From contig NZ_WTYL01000002.1 of assembly GCF_009828115.1 (NCBI RefSeq), positions 186,001-250,000 of the forward strand: a DNA stretch of 64,000 nucleotides. The letters run 5' to 3'. The notes under the pieces were generated by a model. It worked only from the letters and a program-made list of their open reading frames with translations. It was not told the DNA's origin and ran no database searches. The translations under genes and the position numbers were made by a program. Source of the stretch: Allopontixanthobacter sediminis (GTDB lineage Bacteria > Pseudomonadota > Alphaproteobacteria > Sphingomonadales > Sphingomonadaceae). Shown one piece after another: positions 12,155 through 21,476 of this stretch (within the stretch, counting starts at the first letter, position 1; each line of letters begins with the position of its first letter).

Positions 12155-13338
12155 TGTCCGGTGAGGCGCTTTACCGTGCCCTTTGGCAACAGGACCAGCG
12201 CCTGCCCGCGCGCGCTCATTCCGCCAGCGATTTGCCGGGCATCCTCACCCGCGCCCCAGAAAGTGTCGAAGCGGTTGGCGCCCTTGATTGCGCCGCCGGT
12301 GTCCTGAGCGATCCACATGCCGTTCGCTTCCCGGCGGTCCATACTGAGCCATACTGGCGCGCCCAGCGGGACGAAACTGGGATCGGCGGCAACCGAGGAT
12401 TCGCGCCGCACCGGCACTTCCAGCGCGCCCAGCGGACCGTCACCTTCCAGCACCCGGAAGAAGATCCAGCTCTTGTTAAGCCGCATCAGTTCGCGCCCTT
12501 CGACAGGATTTTCGCGAATGTACTGCATGATGCCCTGCATGCTGCCGGCATATTTACCGGGGCCATCGCCCAGCAATCCGCGTTCGCGCATGATCTTGCC
12601 GATGCCGATATATTCGCGGCCGTTCTGGCTAGCATATCCAATCCGCGTCACCGTACCATCGGGCGCGACCAAACGGCCGGAACCCTGGATCTGGAGGAAG
12701 AAAAACTCCACCGGGTCCTGCGCCCATCCGATTTCCAGTCCGCGGCCTGCCAGCGCGCCGTTCTCGATTTCGGCGCGGTCGTAATAGGGCACGAATTTGC
12801 CGCGCGAATCGTAACGCCCAAGCGGGGGGCGCCCGGTCCGGTTTTCGGCAGAGACATCATCCGGCCATCCGCGGACCAGATCCGCGGGCACCGCATAGAC
12901 CGGCGTATCGTAACCAGGCCGGCGTGTGCGGCTGCCCTTGATCTCGGGTTCGAAGTAGCCGGTGGCAAAAGCCGCACCGTCGCCGACCCGCGCGGTTTCG
13001 AAGAACTGGTCGAAGAACGCAGGTGCCCGGCCAGCCGGCCAGGTTGCGCTGGCTTCGCATGCGCCGCGCCAGTCGTCTTGCCGCGTCAAGCCGCTCGCAT
13101 CGGTTCGGCGGAGCAATTTAGGGCAGCTTTCCCGGAAGGAGCCCAGCGCCGTGCCAGCGTCCAACGGGTTCATTCCCAGGGCTGCGACGGCTGGCCCGCG
13201 CTGTAGACCCGCTAGGGAAGCGCTGATTATCGAAGCGTCGGGTCCTGGTGTGACTGCCGGGCCGCTCGATGAAGGAATGATACCCGCGCATCCTGCCAGG
13301 AGGGCAACCGCGGCAAGTACCGAGAGGCGCTTCATCAT
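12151..13338 (-). CDS. mltA: membrane-bound lytic murein transglycosylase A
   Basis: Outer-membrane lipoprotein that cleaves peptidoglycan glycan strands to 1,6-anhydromuropeptides. The N-terminus MMKRLSVLAAVALLAGCAG has lipobox LAGC, and the roughly 395-residue chain ends with the 3D-domain segment WIAQDTGGAIKGANRFDTFWGAG, which carries the catalytic Asp region. Two adjacent ATG codons (13338 and 13335) are possible behind AGGGG. It is second in the Tim44-mltA-smr operon and overlaps smr by 4 bases. Confidence 0.93.
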   Translation of the reverse strand: MMKRLSVLAAVALLAGCAGIIPSSSGPAVTPGPDASIISASLAGLQRGPAVAALGMNPLDAGTALGSFRESCPKLLRRTDASGLTRQDDWRGACEASATWPAGRAPAFFDQFFETARVGDGAAFATGYFEPEIKGSRTRRPGYDTPVYAVPADLVRGWPDDVSAENRTGRPPLGRYDSRGKFVPYYDRAEIENGALAGRGLEIGWAQDPVEFFFLQIQGSGRLVAPDGTVTRIGYASQNGREYIGIGKIMRERGLLGDGPGKYAGSMQGIMQYIRENPVEGRELMRLNKSWIFFRVLEGDGPLGALEVPVRRESSVAADPSFVPLGAPVWLSMDRREANGMWIAQDTGGAIKGANRFDTFWGAGEDARQIAGGMSARGQALVLLPKGTVKRLTGQ

Positions 13339-13389
13339 TCGCCCCTGATCAGGCCGGTAAAGGACACATCCGAGGCCGGCGCGGCATAA

Positions 13390-14037
13390 TCAGCCTTCGT
13401 CCGTTTCATCGAGGATCCAGTCTGGTGCCGACGATGTGACATCGCGGCGGAACGTCCAGATGTCGCAGGTTTCGATCGCATCATCCAGCGAACCGGCAAT
13501 CATGGTCCCGTCCTTGTCGCGGGTGACCGCGGCGATATCCGCCACGAACCGCACGGCTACGCGGGCTGTCCTGCCGTCCAGTTCGGCGCTGTGGATCACC
13601 GTGTCCTCGATCCGGATCAGCCGGTTGTCGAGCGTCTCGCCGGCTTTTTCACGCGCGTCGATCGCGGCTTCGAAGCTGGCGTAGACATCATCGTCGCACA
13701 ATTCGCGAAGCGACGCCTTGTCACCATTCCAGAACGCTTCCAGCACCATGCCGTACGCGGCCTTCGCGCCCTCGAGGAAGGCGGTGATGTCGAAGCGGCG
13801 GTCGGCTGCGGCGATCTCGCGCACGCCCTGTTCCACTGCGGGAAGCACGCCGATCAGTTCGCGCGGACGCGGCATGGCAGCCTGGGCCGCTTGCGGCGTG
13901 GTCGGCGGAGCCAGCTGGTCGTCGAACCGGGTCGGAATCGATTCCTCCTCGTGCTCCGCCCTGCGGCCGAGCACCGAATACAGCCGCATGCCAAGAAACG
14001 CGGCGATCATGGCGAGGATGACGATTTGAATTATCAC
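13390..14037 (-). CDS. Tim44-like domain protein
   Basis: Single-span inner-membrane protein of 215 residues: an N-terminal helix (about 3-20), an acidic low-complexity linker, and a C-terminal Tim44/TimA-like domain (FLEGAKAAYGMVLEAFWNGD to the end). The family is the bacterial relative of mitochondrial Tim44, whose bacterial function is poorly defined. The gene leads the operon with mltA and smr and is divergent from the export chaperone gene secB, an arrangement typical of alphaproteobacteria that fits an envelope or export role. Confidence 0.85.
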   Translation of the reverse strand: MIIQIVILAMIAAFLGMRLYSVLGRRAEHEEESIPTRFDDQLAPPTTPQAAQAAMPRPRELIGVLPAVEQGVREIAAADRRFDITAFLEGAKAAYGMVLEAFWNGDKASLRELCDDDVYASFEAAIDAREKAGETLDNRLIRIEDTVIHSAELDGRTARVAVRFVADIAAVTRDKDGTMIAGSLDDAIETCDIWTFRRDVTSSAPDWILDETDEG

Positions 14038-14179
14038 GTAAGACTACCCGCAGTTTGGCTGGCGCAGCACGCGCCTGCCCGATTAACTCTGATAGTGCCT
14101 TAAATAGGGATCGATTACAAATGAACAACGTCCGGCCGTGCGCGGTCCGCCACGCGGGGCGTCCGCCCTATCTCCAAAG

Positions 14180-14208
14180 TTGCCTGACACGCGCTTGAGT
14201 GCTACGCG
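14180..14208 (+). promoter_or_regulatory. possible sigma-70 promoter of secB
   Basis: TTGCCT (14180-14185), a 17-base spacer and TACGCG (14203-14208) lie upstream of secB. The -10 box matches the TAnnnG pattern seen at other promoters in this window, but it is weak on its own. Confidence 0.3.
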
Positions 14209-14286
14209 CCGCGCCGAAGCCTGCGGGGCCTGGATTTCGCCGCGCAGACACTGTTTCACCTGACGAAGTAGAAAGCACAGTTCATC

Positions 14287-14811
14287 ATGGCCGACGAAGG
14301 CGACGTACTCACCGACCTCAACATGAATCCCGCCCCGAACGGCGAAGACACCCAGCCGGTTGCAGGGATCATCTCCCAATATATCAAGGATCTGTCGGTC
14401 GAAAACCCGAATGCCCCGGCCAGTTACCAGTGGACCGACCAGCCGCAGATCGACCTGCAGTTCAATATCGGCGCAAGCCCGGTGAATGACCAGATCCACG
14501 AAATCGAACTGAAGGTAAACGTGACCGCCAAGGCGGAACAGGGCAACGCCTACCTGATCGAATTGTCCTATTGCGGCCTCGTCGGGATGCGCAATCTGCC
14601 GGACGACCAGATGCACGCCTTCATGTACGCGGAGGCGCCGCGGATCCTGTTTCCCTTCGCCCGCCGGATCATCGCCGATGCAACCCGGGATGCCGGTTAC
14701 CAGCCGCTGATGCTTGATCCGATCGATTTCAACGGCCTGTATATCGCGCAATTGCAGCGCAAGGCGGAAGAACAGGCAGCAGGCGAAGCACCGCCGGCCG
14801 GCACCGCCTGA
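14287..14811 (+). CDS. secB: protein-export chaperone SecB
   Basis: Tetrameric cytosolic chaperone that keeps precursors unfolded and passes them to SecA. It has 174 residues. The SecB core is evident in PQIDLQFNIGASP, HEIELKVNVTAKAE, YLIELSYCGLVGM and the LFPFARRIIADATRDAGYQPLMLDPIDF block. The N- and C-terminal tails are Ala/Glu/Pro-rich, and no C-terminal zinc-binding Cys pair of the gamma type is present. It is followed after 25 bases by murJ. Confidence 0.97.
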   Translation: MADEGDVLTDLNMNPAPNGEDTQPVAGIISQYIKDLSVENPNAPASYQWTDQPQIDLQFNIGASPVNDQIHEIELKVNVTAKAEQGNAYLIELSYCGLVGMRNLPDDQMHAFMYAEAPRILFPFARRIIADATRDAGYQPLMLDPIDFNGLYIAQLQRKAEEQAAGEAPPAGTA

Positions 14812-14836
14812 ACCCGCTGACCACCGAGCGGCACGG

Positions 14837-16408
14837 ATGAGCCTGCTCAAGAACGTCGGTACGATCGGCGGGCTGACCATGGTCAGCCGGCTGTTCGGCT
14901 TCGCCCGCGACATGCTGCTGGCGCGCGTACTCGGTGCAGGCGGAGTGGGCGATGCCTGGCAGCTGGCGTTCCAGTTGCCGAACATCTTCCGCCGCCTGTT
15001 CGCCGAAGGAGCGTTTGCCTCCGCCTTCGTGCCGCTGTTCAACCGGCGGATGAAGGAAGGCGACGATATTTCCGAATCGCGCCGCTTCGCCGAAGAAGTG
15101 CTCGCCTTCCTGATCCCAGTCCTGCTGGTGTTCGGGACGCTGGCGATAATCGCCATGCCGTGGATCGCCGGCCTGTTCGCCAATGAAGGGATCGAGGAAG
15201 ATCCGGCCCTGATGGACCTCGCGGTGCTGATGGCGCGGGTGGCGTTTCCCTATCTCGCCTTCATGAGCCTGGCGACGCTGTTCGCGGCGGTGCTCAACAG
15301 CCTGTCACGCTTTGCGGCGGCGGCGGCGGCCCCGATCCTGCTCAACATCTGCATGATCACCGCACTGGTGTATGGCACCACGCTGGGTGACGGGGTCGAA
15401 GCGCGGCGGCAGGTCGGGTTCTATCTGTCCATCGCGGTTACGGTGTCGGGGCTGCTGCAGCTGTTGTGGTTGGGGTGGTGGGCCCGCAAATCGGGGTTCC
15501 GGATGAGCTTCCAGCGACCCCGGATCACTCCCGGCGTCAGGGAACTGGGAATTCTCATCCTGCCGGCCGTGCTCGGCGCGGGGGTCTACCAGATCAGCCG
15601 CTTCATCGACCTGTTCTTCCTGTCGACCCTGCCAGACGGGGCCTACAGCTACCTCGCTTACGGCGACCGGCTCAACCAGCTTCCGCTGGGGATCATCGGC
15701 ATCGCTCTTGGCACCGCGATCCTGCCGTCCCTGTCGCGGATGATCGCGGTGGAAGACGCCGGCGGAGCCTCGCGCCTCCAGAGCAATGCCGTTGAACTGG
15801 CGATGCTGCTCACCGTGCCTGCAGCGGTCGCACTCTATGTAACCGGAAGCGCATTCACCCGTGCGTTCTACGTCGGCGGCGCGTTCAGCATTGCGGACGC
15901 GTTTACCACCGGTGCAGTGGTGTCGGCGCTGGTCATCGGCCTCCCCGCCTATGTCCTGATCAAGGTGCTGATCCCCAATTTCTTCGCGCGCAAGGACACC
16001 CGCACCCCGGTCTATACCGCAGGAGCATCGCTGCTGCTCAACATCGCGCTCAATTTCCTACTGGTGCCGCGGCTCGGGGTGATCGGGCTGGCGCTGGCCG
16101 GCGCACTGGCGGCGTGGAGCAATGTGATCCTGCTGCTGATCCTTCTCGCACGGAAGGGGTATTTCAAGCTCACCAACCGGGTCTACGGTCGGATCGCGCG
16201 TATCTTCGTAGCCGCTGCCCTGATGGGCGCCGCGCTCTACTTCGTCACGCCGCTGGGAGCGGAGTATTACGCGGGCGGCGTGCTTGAACGGATCGGCGCC
16301 ATCCTCGCGCTTGTGCTTGTCGGCGCAGCGGTTTACTTCATGGCTGCGGTCGCCCTCGGGGTCGTCAACCGGTCCACTATCGAGCAATTTACCAAACGTC
16401 CCGGTTGA
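14837..16408 (+). CDS. murJ: lipid II flippase MurJ
   Basis: Polytopic inner-membrane protein of the MOP/MVF superfamily that flips lipid II for peptidoglycan synthesis. The 523 residues begin MSLLKNVGTIGGLTMVSRLFGFARD, the canonical N-terminus with the substrate-site Arg residues, and give about 14 hydrophobic helices. ATG 14837 follows the secB stop by 25 bases, with GAGCGG nearby; an earlier in-frame start would lie inside secB and lacks family sequence. trpS follows after 21 bases, a pairing common in alphaproteobacteria. Confidence 0.96.
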   Translation: MSLLKNVGTIGGLTMVSRLFGFARDMLLARVLGAGGVGDAWQLAFQLPNIFRRLFAEGAFASAFVPLFNRRMKEGDDISESRRFAEEVLAFLIPVLLVFGTLAIIAMPWIAGLFANEGIEEDPALMDLAVLMARVAFPYLAFMSLATLFAAVLNSLSRFAAAAAAPILLNICMITALVYGTTLGDGVEARRQVGFYLSIAVTVSGLLQLLWLGWWARKSGFRMSFQRPRITPGVRELGILILPAVLGAGVYQISRFIDLFFLSTLPDGAYSYLAYGDRLNQLPLGIIGIALGTAILPSLSRMIAVEDAGGASRLQSNAVELAMLLTVPAAVALYVTGSAFTRAFYVGGAFSIADAFTTGAVVSALVIGLPAYVLIKVLIPNFFARKDTRTPVYTAGASLLLNIALNFLLVPRLGVIGLALAGALAAWSNVILLLILLARKGYFKLTNRVYGRIARIFVAAALMGAALYFVTPLGAEYYAGGVLERIGAILALVLVGAAVYFMAAVALGVVNRSTIEQFTKRPG

Positions 16409-16429
16409 GGGGGCGGCAGAGAGATCATC

Positions 16430-17458
16430 ATGCGAGTCGTTTCCGGAATCCAGCCTACGGGCAATCTGCACCTGGGCAATTACCTGGGGGCGATCCGCAA
16501 CTGGGTCCGGCTGCAGGATGAAGTGGTTGCTGCGAGTCAGGAAGGCAGTCAGTGCCTGTTCTTCCTCGCCGATCTCCACGCAATTTCGATGCCCTACAAT
16601 CCGGAGGATTTGCGGGCCGGAACGCTGGAGATGACCGCGGCCTTGGTGGCCTGCGGGATCGATCCGGACAAATCGGTGCTGTTCAACCAGGCCCAGGTGC
16701 CCGCCCATGCGGAACTGCAATGGCTGCTGAGCGGGACCGCCCGGATGGGCTGGCTCAACCGCATGACCCAGTTCAAGGACAAGTCGGGCCAGAACCGCGA
16801 AGGCGCGTCCATCGCCCTGTTCACCTATCCCGTGCTGCAGGCGGCGGATGTTCTGTTGTATCAGGCGACCCATGTCCCGGTGGGGGAGGACCAGAAGCAG
16901 CATTTGGAACTGGCGCGCGACATCGCCCAGAAATTCAACAATGACTTTTGCGCCGATGGCGCGCCGGTGTTCACCCTGCCCGACCCGATCGTGCCGCGCG
17001 AAGCGGCCCGGATCATGAGCCTGCGTGACGGGATGTCGAAGATGAGCAAGTCCGACCCGTCGGAACGCAGCCGGATCAATTTGTCGGACGATGCCGACAC
17101 GATTATGAAGGCCGTCAAGAAAGCCAAATCCGACGCCGAGCCCCTGCCCTCGGAACAGGCGGGATTGGCGGGACGTCCGGAGGCACTTAACCTGGTGACC
17201 ATCTACGCCGCCATGACCGGCGAAACAATCGACCAGGTTCTGGCGACTTATGGCGGCGAGGGTTTCGGCCGGTTCAAGCCCGCCCTCGGCGAAGTGCTTG
17301 TGGAAACGCTCAGCCCGATTTCGCAGCGCTTCAACGAACTGAAACAGGACCGGGAATCGCTCGACGCCATCCTCGCTCGCGGTGCTGCCAAAGCCCGTGA
17401 ACTCGGCGGCAAGACCTTGAATTCCGCCTATGAAGCACTGGGACTGGTACGCGGTTAA
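16430..17458 (+). CDS. trpS: tryptophanyl-tRNA synthetase
   Basis: Class I synthetase that charges tRNA-Trp. It has 342 residues, the HIGH-type motif in GNLHLGNY (11-18) and KMSKS at 204-208, with the preceding MSLRDGMS typical of TrpRS. ATG 16430 follows an AGAGAG site, and the gene probably shares transcripts with murJ. The C-terminus ends in a helical anticodon-binding domain (GKTLNSAYEALGL). Confidence 0.97.
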   Translation: MRVVSGIQPTGNLHLGNYLGAIRNWVRLQDEVVAASQEGSQCLFFLADLHAISMPYNPEDLRAGTLEMTAALVACGIDPDKSVLFNQAQVPAHAELQWLLSGTARMGWLNRMTQFKDKSGQNREGASIALFTYPVLQAADVLLYQATHVPVGEDQKQHLELARDIAQKFNNDFCADGAPVFTLPDPIVPREAARIMSLRDGMSKMSKSDPSERSRINLSDDADTIMKAVKKAKSDAEPLPSEQAGLAGRPEALNLVTIYAAMTGETIDQVLATYGGEGFGRFKPALGEVLVETLSPISQRFNELKQDRESLDAILARGAAKARELGGKTLNSAYEALGLVRG

Positions 17459-17604
17459 GCGTGCCAAGCCGGTCCCCGCAATAGGCCCCTGAAATATCAT
17501 TCAAATTGCGTTCAGCAGGCGTGGAGCATAAGCTCGGTAACAATTGCCGCCCGAGTCTGTACCATGTTCGGCGGCGAACCAATTACTCGTCGAAGGGGCG
17601 CAGA

Positions 17605-18306
17605 ATGACACACACAACTCAAAAGCTGGCTGTACGGTACGGCCGCGCCGCGAAATTGGCGGCAATTCCGCTGTTGCTGGCGGGGCTTGCCGCGTGCGCG
17701 ACGCCGTTCAAGGCGGACGTCTCCCGGTTCCAGACCCAGCTTCCGGCGCCGGCGGGACAGACCTTCGCCGTAGTTGCGGATGATCCAAAACTGGCGGGCG
17801 GTCTCGAATTCTCGATGTATGCCGACGAGGTCGAAGAAGAAATGCTCCGTCTCGGTTATACCGAAGCGGCGCCGGAGAATGCCAACCTGCTGGTCCGGTT
17901 CGATTACGGGGTTGATAACGGCCGCGAGCGTATCCGCACTACCAGTGTCGGACGTTACGACCCGTTTTACGGACCGTGGTATGGCTACCGCCACCCGTTC
18001 TATCGCAGCCGCCTCAGTTACGGGCGGCCATGGGGCTTTGGCTATTACGACCCGTTCTTCGATTCGGGACCGGATATCCGTAGCTACACCGTCTATACCA
18101 GCGGGATCGACGTGAAGATCGACCGTGCCGCGACGGGCGAACGGCTGTTCGAAGGCAAGGCGGAAGCCATGTCGACGTCCAACCGCCTGCAGTACCTCGT
18201 GCCTAATTTGGTCGAGGCGATGTTCACCGACTTCCCCGGCAATTCGGGCGAGACGGTACGAATTTCGATCGCTCCGGAAAAGACGACCGTGCGCCGGATC
18301 GACTGA
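17605..18306 (+). CDS. DUF4136 lipoprotein
   Basis: Predicted lipoprotein of 233 residues with signal helix LAAIPLLLAGLAACA (lipobox LAAC) and a DUF4136 body. A central Tyr/Gly/Arg/Pro-rich stretch (about 125-165, with repeated YDPFY and YGR motifs) is unusual. The C-terminus DFPGNSGETVRIS closely resembles that of a second DUF4136 protein at 46981-47595. The family function is unknown; an outer-membrane or envelope role is inference. ATG 17605 has AAGGGG upstream. A strong terminator follows. Confidence 0.85.
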   Translation: MTHTTQKLAVRYGRAAKLAAIPLLLAGLAACATPFKADVSRFQTQLPAPAGQTFAVVADDPKLAGGLEFSMYADEVEEEMLRLGYTEAAPENANLLVRFDYGVDNGRERIRTTSVGRYDPFYGPWYGYRHPFYRSRLSYGRPWGFGYYDPFFDSGPDIRSYTVYTSGIDVKIDRAATGERLFEGKAEAMSTSNRLQYLVPNLVEAMFTDFPGNSGETVRISIAPEKTTVRRID

Positions 18307-18334
18307 CCGGCACCAGGACTTATTGAACGAGAAG

Positions 18335-18366
18335 GGGCGGCTCCGGCAACGGAGCCGCCCTTTTTT
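18335..18366 (+). terminator. intrinsic terminator after DUF4136 gene
   Basis: Perfect 10-bp stem GGGCGGCTCC (18335-18344) with GGAGCCGCCC (18351-18360), 6-base loop, then six T. Confidence 0.92.
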
Positions 18367-18369
18367 GTG

Positions 18370-18705
18370 CTATTTGCGGCGCCGGGTCCTGACAGCGGCG
18401 ATGCCGACACCGATTGCCACCGATCCGATCAGGAACGCTCCCGGAAAGTTCAGGCTGAGCGGATAGTCGCCTCCCCGTCCCCACCGGTCCACCAGATCAA
18501 TCGCAAAATTGCCCACGTGGATGGCCGCCACCAGCAATAGGAAGGTGCAGCCGAGATTGCGCCAATCCAGTCCCGGCCAGCCGGTCCGCCGCGCCACGAA
18601 TTGCTGGATACGCGCCGCGACCCACACCATGACCAGAATCCAGATGGCCAGCACCAGCAGCGCAAGCAGCGCTGCAGCGGGGGACATGGCGGCGGGGTCC
18701 AGCAT
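18370..18705 (-). CDS. small inner-membrane protein downstream of dut
   Basis: Not recognised. The 111 residues predict three membrane helices (about 10-32, 50-70 and 86-104) and a basic C-terminus RTRRRK. The start ATG shares one base with the dut stop (TGATG), so translation is probably coupled to dut. It is the last gene of the coaBC-dut operon. No catalytic motif is visible. Confidence 0.7.
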   Translation of the reverse strand: MLDPAAMSPAAALLALLVLAIWILVMVWVAARIQQFVARRTGWPGLDWRNLGCTFLLLVAAIHVGNFAIDLVDRWGRGGDYPLSLNFPGAFLIGSVAIGVGIAAVRTRRRK

Positions 18706-19151
18706 CAGGTGCCGGTAGAGCCGAACCCGCCCCCGCCGCGCTCCGTATCGTCAAGCTCTGCCACCTCTACCCACCGCGCCCGGGTAACCGGGGCGAGCAC
18801 CAGCTGCGCCACCCGGTCCCCGCGCGCGATCGCGAACGCCTCGGCCCCGTGATTGATCAGCAGTACCTTCAATTCGCCGCGGTAATCGGAATCAATCGTC
18901 CCGGGCGTGTTCGGCACGGTTATCCCGTGCTTGAAGGCAAGGCCGGAACGCGGCCGGACCTGGATTTCGAAGCCCTGCGGTATCGCCATGGACAGGCCGG
19001 TGGACACCGGATGACGTCCGCCGGGCGGAATGGTCACGTCCTCCGCCGAAACAACGTCCATCCCCGCCGCGCCGACGGTCGCGTAGCGCGGCAGTTCCAG
19101 CCCCTCGCCATGCGGCAGGCGCTTAAGCCCGATGCCGACCGGGTCACTCAT
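18705..19151 (-). CDS. dut: dUTP diphosphatase
   Basis: Trimeric dUTPase that hydrolyses dUTP to dUMP, preventing uracil incorporation and supplying dTMP synthesis. The five family motifs are seen in 148 residues: [42 protein letters not shown] and the C-terminal [10 protein letters not shown] arm. ATG 19151 overlaps the end of coaBC by 8 bases, the usual coaBC-dut pairing. Confidence 0.97.
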   Translation of the reverse strand: MSDPVGIGLKRLPHGEGLELPRYATVGAAGMDVVSAEDVTIPPGGRHPVSTGLSMAIPQGFEIQVRPRSGLAFKHGITVPNTPGTIDSDYRGELKVLLINHGAEAFAIARGDRVAQLVLAPVTRARWVEVAELDDTERGGGGFGSTGT

Positions 19152-20844
19152 GTGCGTCTCCCGCCAGCGCTTCGGCGATCCGTTCGACCAGTGCACGGGC
19201 AACATCCTGCTTGGGCATTTCCTCAAGCGTTTCCACGCCTTCGCTGGTAACGATGTAAACTTGGTTGTCGTTACCGCCCATCACACCGGTGCCCACTGGG
19301 CCCGAAACGTCGTTGGCAACGATCCAGTCGACGCCCTTGCGCTTGCGCTTGATCTTGGCATTCTCGACCACGTCCTCGGTTTCCGCGGCAAACCCGATCA
19401 GCAGGCCCGGGCGGTTGGTGCCGCCTGCGACCGTCGCCAGGATATCGGGGTTCTCGGTCAGGATCAGCGCCGGCGGCGCAGAGCCGCGTTTCTTCATTTT
19501 CTGCTCTGCGAAATCCTTGGTCCGCCAGTCCGAGACGGCAGCAACCATCACCGCCACATCGGCAGGCAGCAACCGCTTGACCTCCGCCGCCATTTCCTCC
19601 GCCGATTCGACATCGAACCGTTCCACGCCGGGCGGTGTCTCGAGCGACACGGGGCCGGCGACCAGCGTCACCCGCGCGCCGGCGTTGGCCGCGGCGGCAG
19701 CGATTGCAAAGCCCTGACGCCCCGAAGAACGGTTGGCGATATAGCGCACCGGGTCGATCGGTTCGTGCGTCGGTCCGGCGGTCACCAGCACATGCTTTCC
19801 AAACAGCGGACGGTGGTCCGGGTCGGTGTCGAAATCGGGCTGGCCGTAAAGCGGGTCTGCTGCCAGTGGCGTATCGCCCGGCAGCGGTTCGGGGGTGAAG
19901 CCAGCTCCGCCGGATTTCACCATGTGGTTCATTGCCTGCGGGTCTGTCGGCGGCGCGGAGGACGCCTTGCCCTTGGTCGCCAGCAGCGAACCGGCAAAAC
20001 CGGGCTTGGCCAAGGGCGCATCCGGCACGCTACTCATGGTCTCTTCTTCGGCGGTCTCTTCGGGAGCTTCAGCCACTTCCTCCAAGGGCTCGGGAGCGGC
20101 AGCCCATTCTTCCTCGATTTCACGGGCCGATCGTTTCGGCATGCTGCGCGGGATCAGCGAAGCGAACAGTCCGCCTAATCCTCCGCCGCGTCGTGCAATA
20201 TCGGGTTCAGGCTCCAGCGCCTCGTCCGTTTCATACCCTTCGTCCTCATCCCAGGATTCGGGCGGGGGCGCATAATCGTGCTCCAGCCCGAGCTTGTCGG
20301 CGATCTGCGCCCACACGGCTTCGGGTTCGGGCATCCGGCCGGGTCCGAATTCGCCGCAGGCCATCGGCCCGACGTCCGGTTCGACGACAGTCACCCCGGC
20401 CTGCCGCAACCACTCGATGTTGCGCTGGGTGGCTTCATGCTGCCACATCCGGACATTCATCGCCGGAACCGCCACCACCGGCTTGTCGGTCGCAAGGATC
20501 AGAGTGGTGGCGAGATCGTCTGCGATCCCCGCCGCCATCTTCGCCAAGAGGTCCGCTGTTGCGGGGCACACGACTACCAGGTCGGCCTCCCGGCTAAGCT
20601 GGATATGACCCATTTCGGCTTCGTTCTTCAAATCCCACAGGGTTGTGTGAACCGGGTTTTCGCTGAGCGCCGCCAGCGCCATCGGAGTGACGAACTGCTG
20701 GCCGCCCTTCGTCACCACACAGGTGACTTCGCCCGCGACACCGCCGGCCCCCTTGCGGATCAGCCGGACGAGTTCGCAGGATTTATACGCCGCAATGCCG
20801 CCGCCAACCACCAGCAGGATACGCGGGCTTTTCGCGGCGCTCAT
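19144..20844 (-). CDS. coaBC: bifunctional phosphopantothenoylcysteine decarboxylase/synthetase with long inserted linker
   Basis: Coenzyme A synthesis: CoaB ligates Cys to 4'-phosphopantothenate and CoaC decarboxylates the product. Residues 1-190 form the flavin CoaC domain (His80 in [15 protein letters not shown] 127-134, Cys163 in [10 protein letters not shown]). Residues about 347-566 form CoaB ([25 protein letters not shown]). Between them lies about 155 residues of acidic, Pro/Ala/Glu-rich, probably disordered sequence, making the protein 566 residues against about 400 in typical family members. Start ATG 20844 ([21 protein letters not shown]) matches the family start. Confidence 0.95.
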   Translation of the reverse strand: MSAAKSPRILLVVGGGIAAYKSCELVRLIRKGAGGVAGEVTCVVTKGGQQFVTPMALAALSENPVHTTLWDLKNEAEMGHIQLSREADLVVVCPATADLLAKMAAGIADDLATTLILATDKPVVAVPAMNVRMWQHEATQRNIEWLRQAGVTVVEPDVGPMACGEFGPGRMPEPEAVWAQIADKLGLEHDYAPPPESWDEDEGYETDEALEPEPDIARRGGGLGGLFASLIPRSMPKRSAREIEEEWAAAPEPLEEVAEAPEETAEEETMSSVPDAPLAKPGFAGSLLATKGKASSAPPTDPQAMNHMVKSGGAGFTPEPLPGDTPLAADPLYGQPDFDTDPDHRPLFGKHVLVTAGPTHEPIDPVRYIANRSSGRQGFAIAAAAANAGARVTLVAGPVSLETPPGVERFDVESAEEMAAEVKRLLPADVAVMVAAVSDWRTKDFAEQKMKKRGSAPPALILTENPDILATVAGGTNRPGLLIGFAAETEDVVENAKIKRKRKGVDWIVANDVSGPVGTGVMGGNDNQVYIVTSEGVETLEEMPKQDVARALVERIAEALAGDAHE

Positions 20845-21072
20845 GCGGGCGGTTTCGCAAATGCCGCGATCAGGCGGGCTACCGGCAACATTTCTGGTCT
20901 CCCCTGTTCGTGCACGCCAGATATCAGGCGCGAATGGATCGGTACGCACGAGCGCGCACGTGTCACCGCCCCCATACAACCGTCTTTCAATCCCCTGCAA
21001 CGTAGTGGTTAATTTTTACCTAGCGGGCAAGAGGCATTGCAGTGTAACCCCTTCGCCTAGGGGAGAATTTCC

Positions 21073-21468
21073 ATGCGCCTGATCCTTACTGCGCTGCTGT
21101 TTGTCGGCGGTTTGTTTTTCGTAGCTATCGGGGCAGGGTTCCTACTCAATCCCGCAACCGCCGGGGCCGATTTCAGTGTCATTCCGGACGGGATCATAGG
21201 CCACGCCAGCCTGCGCGCCGATTTCACCGCGTTTTTCGTTGTCGGCGGCGGATGCATGATCTGGGGCGGCTGGAAGCGCAAGGGCGACCCCCTACTGGTG
21301 TCCGCCGCGCTGTTCGCGACTGCATTCATTGGCCGCGCGGTAAATTTGATCGTGATGGGCCCCTATGACGGGTCCTGGATGCCAATGTTGGTGGAAGCGG
21401 CAGCCACGATCATCTGCCTGACTGGCAGCCGGGTGCTGCCGCACACCGCCTTCACCGAACTGGACTGA
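21073..21468 (+). CDS. DUF4345-type small membrane protein
   Basis: Protein of 131 residues with four hydrophobic helices, matching the DUF4345 pattern: N-terminal helix, NPATAGADFSVIP loop, ASLRADFTAFFVVGG, then FIGRAVNLIVMGP. Function unknown. ATG 21073 has GGGGAGA upstream. It is a single gene between the divergent coaBC and the convergent ubiB. Confidence 0.75.
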   Translation: MRLILTALLFVGGLFFVAIGAGFLLNPATAGADFSVIPDGIIGHASLRADFTAFFVVGGGCMIWGGWKRKGDPLLVSAALFATAFIGRAVNLIVMGPYDGSWMPMLVEAAATIICLTGSRVLPHTAFTELD

Positions 21469-21476
21469 AGTTCCCG

